Positions 23,591 to 30,327 of a stretch of 38,803 nt of DNA are shown piece by piece. The stretch's first letter is position 1. Every line of letters begins with the position of its first letter. The notes beneath the pieces were generated by a model. It did no database searches. It was not told the origin of the DNA and saw nothing but the letters and a program-made list of their open reading frames with translations. The translations under genes and the position numbers were made by a program. The DNA comes from Peptococcaceae bacterium (GTDB lineage Bacteria; Bacillota; Desulfitobacteriia; Desulfitobacteriales; Syntrophobotulaceae), in NCBI GenBank assembly GCA_012520405.1, contig JAAYOJ010000045.1:1-38803 (forward strand). The letters are read 5' to 3'.

Positions 23591-24847
23591 ATGGCGATAG
23601 AATTGTTACAAGGCAAATTTGATTTCCAGAACCAGACCCGCTCTCAATTCCGAGCAGAAGAATTAAAAAGAAAAATAGAACCATATTTGCAAAAATCTAA
23701 AAATATCCCAACCGGTTTAGAGTTAACTGAATTCTATTCGTTTCAAAAAGAAAGAATCCTCCGTTATTTAAACGCCACAGAAAAAGATTGGGAAAACTGG
23801 CGCTGGCAAATCAAGAATAGGATTACCAGCGTTAATTGTCTCAACTCGATTTTCCCTCTTCCTGAAAAGCTTCAACAGGAGATCGAGGAAGTAGGCAAAA
23901 TATATCGCTGGGCTGTATCACCTTATTATCTTAGTTTAATGGATTTTCAAAACCTTGAGGACCCGATTCTTCTTCAAGGTATCCCAAAAATAGATGAGTT
24001 ATATGATGAGTATGGCGAAGAAGATCCTATGGGTGAAGCCTTGACTTCGCCTGCTCCCGGAATCACCAGGCGCTATCCCGACCGGCTTATAATAAATGTA
24101 ACCAACAAATGTGCCATGTATTGTCGGCACTGTCAACGAAGAAGAAATATCGGCGAAATCGATCAGCACCAAAAAAAGAGATGTTTAATGTCAGCCCTTG
24201 ACTACATCAAAGCCAACCCTGAAATCCGGGATGTTCTTATTACCGGCGGAGATGCTCTTCTTTTAAGCGACAATATGCTGGACTGGATTCTAGGGGAACT
24301 TCATAAAATTCCTCACGTAGAGATTAAGCGCTTAGGCACCAGGGTTCCTGTAACCCTGCCGATGAGAGTCACTGATAGCCTGCTAAAAATACTGGCTAAA
24401 TACCCGCCCATCTATATCAATACTCAATTTAATCATCCTAAGGAAGTAACTCAAGAAGCCAAAAAGGCTGCGGATAAACTTATCTCGGCCGGAGTTGTTT
24501 TAGGAAACCAGGCAGTACTGTTAAAAGGAATAAACAATGACCCTGATGTCATGAAAAAAATGAACCAAGAATTGTTAAAAATCCGGGTTCGACCCTATTA
24601 TATCTTTCACGCAAAAAATGTGAAAGGAACACGGCATTTTATTCCGACTATTCAAGACGGGTTAAAGGTTATGGAAAATCTCCGCGGCTACACATCAGGT
24701 TTAGCAGTACCCACTTATATCATTAACGCCCCCAAAGGCGGAGGCAAAACCCCGATTCTGCCCCAGTACCTTATCTCCTTGGACGAGCAACAAGCTGTGC
24801 TTAGAACCTGGGAAGGTAAAATTATTGCCTACGAAAATATTCATTAA
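23591..24847 (+). CDS. eam: Glutamate 2,3-aminomutase
   Basis: 418 residues from ATG 23591 (AGGAGG eight bases upstream). A radical-SAM, PLP enzyme of the lysine 2,3-aminomutase family. Seen: the cluster motif C-A-M-Y-C-R-H-C (Cys174, 178, 181), the GGD SAM-binding strand, and PLP lysine Lys386 in KGGGKTP. Substrate choice: the two aspartates that bind the lysine side chain in Clostridium subterminale KamA (Asp293 in QCDLS, Asp330 before APGGGGK) are Lys342 and Asn379 here, with the same 37-residue spacing. Lys and Asn at these places define glutamate 2,3-aminomutase, which makes beta-glutamate, a compatible solute in some anaerobes. The N-terminal extension also fits. It is monocistronic and divergent from a BusR-like regulator. 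Confidence 0.9.
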   Translation: MAIELLQGKFDFQNQTRSQFRAEELKRKIEPYLQKSKNIPTGLELTEFYSFQKERILRYLNATEKDWENWRWQIKNRITSVNCLNSIFPLPEKLQQEIEEVGKIYRWAVSPYYLSLMDFQNLEDPILLQGIPKIDELYDEYGEEDPMGEALTSPAPGITRRYPDRLIINVTNKCAMYCRHCQRRRNIGEIDQHQKKRCLMSALDYIKANPEIRDVLITGGDALLLSDNMLDWILGELHKIPHVEIKRLGTRVPVTLPMRVTDSLLKILAKYPPIYINTQFNHPKEVTQEAKKAADKLISAGVVLGNQAVLLKGINNDPDVMKKMNQELLKIRVRPYYIFHAKNVKGTRHFIPTIQDGLKVMENLRGYTSGLAVPTYIINAPKGGGKTPILPQYLISLDEQQAVLRTWEGKIIAYENIH

Positions 24848-24865
24848 GGCTTTAGGCCTTAAAGG

Positions 24866-25789
24866 CTATACATTTTGGAATAATCTCCCCTGATAACTGT
24901 CTCTTCTCTCTAATTCATAATCTATGCCGTTTAATACTTCCCATTTACGGCGTGTCCACTGCGGTTCCAGAACAAGATGAGAAGGCCCGTCACCCATGAG
25001 TCTATGAATAACCAAATCCTGGGGTAATATTTCCAGGATATCAACCACCAGATCTATATATTCTTGCATGCTGAGAAGCTGTAAATCTTTCTGCCGGTAT
25101 ATCTCGGCCAGGGGTGTTCCGGCCAGGATATGCAAGGAATGGATTTTTATACCCTGAATGGGCAGCCTAGCCATGGTAAGTGCTGTTTCCATCATTTCCG
25201 ACCTGTTTTCGCAAGGCAGCCCGAGAATAATGTGCGCACATACCCGAATATTTCTCTTTCTAAGCTCCTCCAAGGCCCGGATAAAACAAGGAAAATCATG
25301 CCCCCTGTTCATCCAGACAAGAGAGTGCTCATGTACTGATTGAACGCCTAGCTCCACCCAAAGATAAGTTTTTCTATTGAGTTCGTCTAAAATATCCAAA
25401 ATTTCAGGCGCTAAACAATCCGGCCTGGTGGAAATGGAGATCCCAACCACGTCTTTTTGTTTTAAAGCCTCTTCATATATAGTTTTCAACTGCTGCGGTG
25501 GACCATATGTGCCGCTGAAAGATTGAAAATACCCGATATATTTTGCTTTCGGCCACTTTTTAATAGTTCTTTGCCGGACTTCATGAAATTGATCTTTTAT
25601 AGAAAAACTCCTGTTGCCCGCAAAGTCTCCCGAACCTTTCTCACTACAGAAGATACATCCGCCATAGCTTAGGAAACCATCCCTGTTAGGGCAACTTAAA
25701 CCGGCATCAAGAGCAACTTTTATTACTTTTTCTCCGAATATTTCCCGCAAGTGATGGTTAAAGGAGCGATAACGTTTGGAACTAGACAA
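24866..25789 (-). CDS. Radical SAM protein, YhcC/TIGR01212 family
   Basis: About 307 residues. The start is set at TTG 25789 (protein begins MSSSKRYRSFNHHLREIFG) because GGAGG lies eight bases upstream; an in-frame TTG at 25804 overlaps that ribosome site. Seen: KVALDAGLSCPNRDG near 22-36 followed by GGCIFCSEKGSGDF, the family's cysteine pattern; YFQSFSGTYGP near 85-95; ISTRPDC; WVELGVQSVHEHSL; HIILGLPCENR. The function of the family is unproven; a tRNA or RNA modification role has been suggested on the basis of resemblance to Elp3-type enzymes. It stands alone, convergent with the aminomutase gene. Confidence 0.88.
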   Translation of the reverse strand: MSSSKRYRSFNHHLREIFGEKVIKVALDAGLSCPNRDGFLSYGGCIFCSEKGSGDFAGNRSFSIKDQFHEVRQRTIKKWPKAKYIGYFQSFSGTYGPPQQLKTIYEEALKQKDVVGISISTRPDCLAPEILDILDELNRKTYLWVELGVQSVHEHSLVWMNRGHDFPCFIRALEELRKRNIRVCAHIILGLPCENRSEMMETALTMARLPIQGIKIHSLHILAGTPLAEIYRQKDLQLLSMQEYIDLVVDILEILPQDLVIHRLMGDGPSHLVLEPQWTRRKWEVLNGIDYELERRDSYQGRLFQNV

Positions 25790-25871
25790 GAGGCAATCCT
25801 CCAAACAATATGTCTTAAAACTTTCTCTATATTATATCTCCACTTGTCTAAAAAAGCGAGAACGCTAAGAT

Positions 25872-25900
25872 TGCGCGAATATATCGCGCATTTTTATTTA
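25872..25900 (+). terminator. Terminator-like hairpin upstream of the small membrane protein gene
   Basis: TGCGCGA (25872-25878) and TCGCGCA (25884-25890) form a perfect 7-bp stem with an ATATA loop, followed by TTTTTATTTA on the plus strand. No plus-strand gene ends just upstream, so it would stop transcription reading through from the aminomutase gene or act as a leader attenuator. Confidence 0.5.
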
Positions 25901-25948
25901 AAACAATTGACATGCCGGATTGTCCTTTAGCTTTGGACAAACTAGAAG

Positions 25949-25977
25949 TTGTCTACATATTATATATTACATACTAT
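25949..25977 (+). promoter_or_regulatory. Promoter of the small membrane protein gene
   Basis: TTGTCT (25949-25954), a 17-bp spacer and TACTAT (25972-25977) make a plausible sigma-A promoter 31 bp before the small ORF. Directly upstream, TTGTCC-TTTAGCTTT-GGACAA (25920-25940) is an inverted repeat that could be an operator. Confidence 0.55.
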
Positions 25978-26008
25978 AAGGGCAATATTAGAATAGGAGA
26001 TGGTTGGG

Positions 26009-26158
26009 ATGACTATGACTTTTTTCCCTGTTCTTCCTCTTCGTTGGCATTTCGCAATGCCGTTATTTCTAATCTGGCTTCCTTTAGCTATTGTGATAAT
26101 AATTCTAAGGTTAATCTTTGGAATGCCATCAATATTATTAGATGTATTTAACCAATGA
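26009..26158 (+). CDS. Small single-pass membrane protein, 49 residues
   Basis: This short ORF (protein begins MTMTFFPVLPLRWHF) has an AGGAGA ribosome site eight bases upstream of ATG 26009, a promoter 31 bp before it and a hairpin on each side. Residues about 16-38 form one strongly hydrophobic helix (PLFLIWLPLAIVIIILRLIF region), preceded by Arg12 and ended by Arg34, with a short tail. I do not recognise a family and cannot say what it does; toxin-like, stress-signalling and membrane-subunit roles are all possible. Coding status rests on its signals and its amino-acid composition. Confidence 0.6.
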   Translation: MTMTFFPVLPLRWHFAMPLFLIWLPLAIVIIILRLIFGMPSILLDVFNQ

Positions 26159-26189
26159 GTAAACCGCCCTTAACTTAAAGCCTCCGCTC

Positions 26190-26211
26190 CGTTCCAACAT
26201 GTTGGAACGGG
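26190..26211. repeat. Perfect 22-bp palindrome
   Basis: CCGTTCCAACATGTTGGAACGG is fully self-complementary, and a longer imperfect stem (CTCC-GC with GC-A-GGAG) extends it to about 26178-26218. It lies between the small membrane protein gene and the 3' end of amrS. No T run follows on either strand, so it is not a classical terminator; it may still end or protect transcripts, or bind a protein. Confidence 0.8.
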
Positions 26212-26219
26212 GCAGGAGA

Positions 26220-27167
26220 CTATTGTAGCCCTAATCCCCAGATTTCATAGCCGCAAACAGGACATTTTCCAGCCCGGGTCTTAACCTTTATTACATAATC
26301 CCTGGAAATAACCTCTGCTCCGCATTGGGGGCAATAAGTTTTATCGCCCCCTCTCATATTGCCAAGATAAACATAGGGCAAATATTCCTTGGCCAATTCC
26401 CAGAGTTTCTTTAACTTATTCTCATCCGTGGTTGGAATGTTACTTTTGTAGCGGGGAAAATACCTGCTCAAATGCCAAGCCAGCGGGGTATTCAAATTGG
26501 AGAGCCATTGGGCCAGGGCTTTGATTTCGGAAGGACTGTCGTTTAAAGTTGGAATCACTAGGGTAGTAATCTCGAGATGTCCTCTACGAGCCATTCTTTC
26601 CACCGTATTTAAAACCCATCCCAGTTTTCCCCCGGTATAACGACGGTAAAACTCCTCGTTAAAGGCCTTGATATCTATATTGACAGCATCCAATAAGGGT
26701 ATGAGAGAGTCCAAATATTTTTCCTCTATAATCCCATTACTGACCAAAACTACTTTTCCTCCTTGTTTTTTTACCAAGGAAGCAGTTTCGGCAACCATTT
26801 CGAACCAGATTAGCGGCTCGGAATAGGTGAAACAAATACCCAAGGATTGATTGTGCTGCGCCATCTCAGCCAACTGCTCAGGTGTTACTCTTTGCCCCTT
26901 TTGATATTGCTGGGAAATATCATGATTTTGGCAAAAAAAACAGTTTAAATTACAGCCGAATCCTCCCACGGAAAGAATGCTTGTGCCCGGATAAAAATGG
27001 TACAAAGGCTTCTTCTCAATAGGATCCAAGTGCAAGGCTGCAACTTCGCCGTAGGTACGGGAAACAATCTGGCCGTTTATAAGAGTTCTGGTTTGGCAAA
27101 TTCCCGTTCCCCCTTCTTTAATTTTACAGTGATGCGGGCAAAGATTACATTCTATTGCTTGCGTCAT
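26220..27167 (-). CDS. amrS: AmmeMemoRadiSam system radical SAM enzyme
   Basis: 315 residues from ATG 27167 (AGAGG seven bases upstream; protein begins MTQAIECNLCPHHCKI). N-terminal Cys pairs CNLC-PHHC, then the radical-SAM motif G-F-G-C-N-L-N-C-F-F-C near 77-87, ITTLVIPTLND near 201-211, and a C-terminal zinc ribbon (CPQCGAE and CPVCGYE). The family resembles pyruvate-formate-lyase activases but belongs to a conserved trio with MEMO-like and AMMECR1 proteins whose function is unestablished. The gene begins 19 bp after the gene for the fused partner protein, so the two form an operon. Confidence 0.92.
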   Translation of the reverse strand: MTQAIECNLCPHHCKIKEGGTGICQTRTLINGQIVSRTYGEVAALHLDPIEKKPLYHFYPGTSILSVGGFGCNLNCFFCQNHDISQQYQKGQRVTPEQLAEMAQHNQSLGICFTYSEPLIWFEMVAETASLVKKQGGKVVLVSNGIIEEKYLDSLIPLLDAVNIDIKAFNEEFYRRYTGGKLGWVLNTVERMARRGHLEITTLVIPTLNDSPSEIKALAQWLSNLNTPLAWHLSRYFPRYKSNIPTTDENKLKKLWELAKEYLPYVYLGNMRGGDKTYCPQCGAEVISRDYVIKVKTRAGKCPVCGYEIWGLGLQ

Positions 27168-27186
27168 AAGGAAACCTCTTGTTTCT

Positions 27187-28449
27187 TTATTCAAAGTACC
27201 TTTGAACTTCAAAGCGCCATAGTTCAACCTCTTCATCAGGTGCAATCCCGGCTTTCTGTTTGGCAATACGGACTTGTTCGTCAACAGTGTTGACGCCCTC
27301 CAGGCGAGGAAGCAACAAGCCTACTCTCCCGCCTCGGCGCACTACTACCCCATACTTTTGGGGATCAAGCATGTCATAGCTACTGATTTTTTCCAAGTCT
27401 CCAAGGACATCGACTGAAAATGTTATTAGCGGCAATTCATTAGCTTCAACCGGCCAAAAACGAGGATCCTGAGTACCGGCCGCAATGGCGTTATGTTTTA
27501 TTTCTGAAGCCAGGTTCTCCCTTACCGGTTGAACCGTACCGATACAGCCTCTTAATTCCCCATCTTTTTTCAAAGTGACAAAACAGCTTTTCTTTTCTTT
27601 TAACAAGGGATCGCCGGGAATAACCAGTTTATCAAAGGCTTGAGCTGTCAAATGATAGGTTAAGCATTCCCTGGCAAAACCGGCAATCGGTGAAGAGCGG
27701 TAAATCTCCGCCACCAGATACCCAACTCCAAATGGACCTTCGTAAGAAAAGACCTTGATTGATCCCTCTCTAGCTCCTAAGGCAAATAATAAAGAATTAT
27801 ATCCGCATTGACCGGCCTCTTCCCGTAATGCGGAGGGAATGGTGCGAATCATGGCTGTATCCTTTTGTAAACCCTTGACTATCAAATTATCGAATTTAGG
27901 CCCTGAAGGATGCAAACCATAAGGGCCGTCCTCTTTTAGTCTGTGGGATAAATCCCCACTGGCAAGTATTGCACAGCGATCACTGGAGTCATTAAGAATT
28001 TGCCCAACTCTTTTTCCATACTCCTCGGCATTATTAAGCGGCATACCGAGAACTACGATTTTACCATCCCAACCGGCCTCGCGCAGAAAATAAAGCGGCA
28101 CCATTACACCATGGTCTAATTCGTTTTCCATGTCTTCGATATCGACTATTTGTTCTTTAATAGCCTTCATAACATTAAGGTCGGTCTCATAACTAAATCT
28201 TATATGACCCGCCCCAAAATTTCTTAAACTTCCGGTTAAATTGTTTCCTTGCAATAAAGTCATTCCTTGACGCGTAAGCACGGTATGTGGCGAGACTATC
28301 AGGACTGTTTTGACATCCATTTTTACTATTTCCTGAGCAAGCTTTTGAAAACCCTTTATTGTTTTTTGACTGGCCCTTTCTTCTCCTCGTCCTACATCAG
28401 GCACCAAAATAGCCGGATGAGGCACATAGCCAATGTACACAAGACTCAC
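27187..28449 (-). CDS. AmmeMemoRadiSam proteins B and A fused (LigB/MEMO-like dioxygenase domain plus AMMECR1)
   Basis: 420 residues from GTG 28449, chosen because AAGGGGG lies nine bases upstream and the protein then begins MSLVYIGYVPHPAILVPDVG. Residues 1-245 are a class III extradiol-dioxygenase fold with metal-type histidines in PHPAILV (about 10-16), VSPHTVL (about 50-56), ELDHGVMVPLYFL near 119-131 and ASGDLSHRL near 175-183. Residues about 255-420 are AMMECR1, with the invariant L-R-G-C-I-G-T block near 318-324 and PLITFSVDVL near 360-369. No oxygenase substrate is known in this context. In many genomes A and B are separate; here both partners of AmrS are in one chain. The 28450-28619 gap shows no clear terminator. 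Confidence 0.9.
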   Translation of the reverse strand: MSLVYIGYVPHPAILVPDVGRGEERASQKTIKGFQKLAQEIVKMDVKTVLIVSPHTVLTRQGMTLLQGNNLTGSLRNFGAGHIRFSYETDLNVMKAIKEQIVDIEDMENELDHGVMVPLYFLREAGWDGKIVVLGMPLNNAEEYGKRVGQILNDSSDRCAILASGDLSHRLKEDGPYGLHPSGPKFDNLIVKGLQKDTAMIRTIPSALREEAGQCGYNSLLFALGAREGSIKVFSYEGPFGVGYLVAEIYRSSPIAGFARECLTYHLTAQAFDKLVIPGDPLLKEKKSCFVTLKKDGELRGCIGTVQPVRENLASEIKHNAIAAGTQDPRFWPVEANELPLITFSVDVLGDLEKISSYDMLDPQKYGVVVRRGGRVGLLLPRLEGVNTVDEQVRIAKQKAGIAPDEEVELWRFEVQRYFE

Positions 28450-28619
28450 AGAACTCAACCCCCTTTGACACCAATGTCGACCCCTATCCCCAGGTCCCAA
28501 ACTTCAGGCTACAAGTTCCTGGTTCCTGACTACTTGCTATTATACTTCTTTCCCTGTCATCTTTTTCCTGCTATCTGCTCTAGTTTGCAGATCTTAAAGT
28601 TATTATTGTATTTTCTTTA

Positions 28620-29084
28620 TTAATTATTACAGACATCTACCCATTTTCCCTGGGTGATATTAGATAGTTCCGCTGGTGTTAATTTCACTGCCGAGTTAGG
28701 GGACCCGGCAGCCGGATAAACATATTGGTATTTCTTTAATGAGATATCCAAATAAACCGGAATATTGTTCTTTAGGCCAAAAGGGCAGACTCCCCCTACC
28801 GGATGCCCGGTTATCTCCATAACTTCGTCATGATCAAGCATCTTACCTTTAGATTGAAAGGCAGCTTTGAATTTCTTATTGTCAACCCGCTTATCGCCTG
28901 CGGTCAGGACAAGAATATTTTCATTGTTTTTGAGTTTAAACGACATAGTTTTGGCTATCATACCCGGTTCAACCCCTACAGCTTGGGCGGCCAGTTCTAC
29001 CGTAGCTGTACTCGTTTCAAATTCTAAAACTTCATAATCCAGGCCTTTTTCCTGGAAATATCTTTTTACGTCTTGTAGGGCCAT
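28620..29084 (-). CDS. YbaK/EbsC-family aminoacyl-tRNA deacylase
   Basis: 154 residues from ATG 29084 (AGGAGAA eight bases upstream; protein begins MALQDVKRYFQEKGL). The YbaK/ProX fold hydrolyses misacylated tRNAs in trans, such as Cys-tRNA(Pro) or Ala-tRNA(Pro). Seen: ELAAQAVGVEPGMIAKTMSFK near 31-51, the GDKRVDNKKFKAAF block with its conserved lysine near 63-76, EVMEITGHPVGGVCPFGL near 88-105 (the GxxxGGxxPF motif) and VYPAAGSPNSAVKLTP near 123-138. Exact tRNA specificity cannot be told. The gene is divergent from the lysR gene. Confidence 0.9.
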   Translation of the reverse strand: MALQDVKRYFQEKGLDYEVLEFETSTATVELAAQAVGVEPGMIAKTMSFKLKNNENILVLTAGDKRVDNKKFKAAFQSKGKMLDHDEVMEITGHPVGGVCPFGLKNNIPVYLDISLKKYQYVYPAAGSPNSAVKLTPAELSNITQGKWVDVCNN

Positions 29085-29200
29085 AGTGTTTCTCCTATCT
29101 ATATATTTTAAAATTTTACTCAAAACACATTGTTACATTTTGTGGAATATATTGAAAATACTTGCTTATTCTTATAGAATTCAAGTACAAGTCATGTTAG

Positions 29201-29214
29201 ATACATATTACCTT
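29201..29214. promoter_or_regulatory. Candidate LysR-site element upstream of lysR
   Basis: ATACATATTACCTT, 62-75 bp before the lysR start, recurs nearly unchanged upstream of dctP (ATACATATTACTTT and ACACATATTACTTA, 32504-32534). Shared occurrence before the regulator and a target operon suggests a common binding site, perhaps with autoregulation. Confidence 0.4.
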
Positions 29215-29275
29215 GATTATGACAGCTTCATAAAATGTCATCCTCTTTCGTTATTTTGAAATGGAGGTTAGCGAC

Positions 29276-30226
29276 ATGAATATTCGGGAAATTGAAGTAA
29301 TAAGCGAAATTGTGAATCATCAAAGCTTTGCGGATGCAGCTTACAGCCTTTCATATTCCCCCTCGGTGATTTCCAAATACGTATCCAAAGTCGAAGAAGA
29401 ATTAGGAATTAAGCTCTTCGTCCGAGGAAATAAATCCTGCAAGCTGGCCCTTACCCCAGAAGGACAGCTCTTGATCGAGGATTTTCATCGCATCAATATT
29501 CACTATAAGCACATGATGGAACTGACCAAGCAAGTTAAAGGCGCCTTTGACAATGTTTTACGCGTGGGCTCACAATCCAGGCTTGGTAACTTAGTGGAAA
29601 GAGAAATCTTAGCTTCTTTTTTGCTTGAGAACTCCAAAGCTGATATGGAACAAGTAAAAATGAGTTCCAAAGATTTACTCAAGCTTTTTCAAGCCGGAAG
29701 GTTGGACGCTTTTTTTATTTCCGTGCCTGAAAATACAAACATTAAAGACTTTTTGCATGACCTGGACGGTTATCCGGATATCGAAATTACGTTTTTGACC
29801 TCTGAGAAAGATATTTACCTGGGCATATCCGATAAGTATTTACAAGGTATAGAAAAGGAAGCGGAATTTGCAGTTTTCAAAGACTTCAGCTTTGCCTTTG
29901 CCTTTCCGATGTCTACAGATGACAAAGATTCCAAAGCGATTGAATCCTTTAAGCGACTGGCCCAAAAAAGTGGTTTCAATTTAAAAACCGCTTATTTTGG
30001 TGCCCATGACACTGCAATATTAAAGCTCGCCACTAAAATGCCGATTGCAGTTACAACAACTAACATACCAGCGCAGTTTGAGGGTATTAAATTCATCAGA
30101 GTCACGGATTGGGAATCTTATACTAACGTTTATTTTGTATGCTCTAAAAATAACAGCAAAAAAATGCTGCTCAAGCTAAAGAAAAGTATCGCTGATTACT
30201 TAAAACAGACAGAAACAAAGCAGTAG
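29276..30226 (+). CDS. LysR-family transcriptional regulator
   Basis: 316 residues from ATG 29276, where GGAGG precedes it and the protein begins MNIREIEVISEIV. Residues 1-60 form the LysR winged helix (FADAAYSLSYSPSVISKYVSKVEEELGIKLFVR spans about 19-51; cited by position), a linker helix follows, and residues about 90-310 are the periplasmic-binding-like effector domain (LRVGSQSRLGNL near 94-105). It is the first gene of the plus-strand flavoenzyme/TRAP block and is transcribed in the same direction, so it may be a local activator that senses the transported substrate. The effector is unknown. Confidence 0.92.
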   Translation: MNIREIEVISEIVNHQSFADAAYSLSYSPSVISKYVSKVEEELGIKLFVRGNKSCKLALTPEGQLLIEDFHRINIHYKHMMELTKQVKGAFDNVLRVGSQSRLGNLVEREILASFLLENSKADMEQVKMSSKDLLKLFQAGRLDAFFISVPENTNIKDFLHDLDGYPDIEITFLTSEKDIYLGISDKYLQGIEKEAEFAVFKDFSFAFAFPMSTDDKDSKAIESFKRLAQKSGFNLKTAYFGAHDTAILKLATKMPIAVTTTNIPAQFEGIKFIRVTDWESYTNVYFVCSKNNSKKMLLKLKKSIADYLKQTETKQ

Positions 30227-30327
30227 CCATAGCTTTCCATCATGTAAATTAATATCATAGTTTGAAATTTGAAGCAAATCGTTTTTGTTGTAAGATGAAA
30301 GTAATTATTACAAGGGCGGGAGGAATC

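Noticed and set aside
23591-24847. Lysine 2,3-aminomutase (KamA) annotation
   Set aside because: The two lysine-binding aspartates are replaced by Lys342 and Asn379, the glutamate 2,3-aminomutase pattern.
24845-24861. TAAGGC-TTTAG-GCCTTA hairpin between eam and the YhcC-type gene
   Set aside because: The stem is only 6 bp and no T run follows on either strand, so I do not call it a terminator.
25912-26151. 79-codon plus-strand ORF overlapping the small membrane protein
   Set aside because: It begins upstream of the predicted promoter, has no ribosome site and an irregular composition; the 49-residue frame has all the signals.
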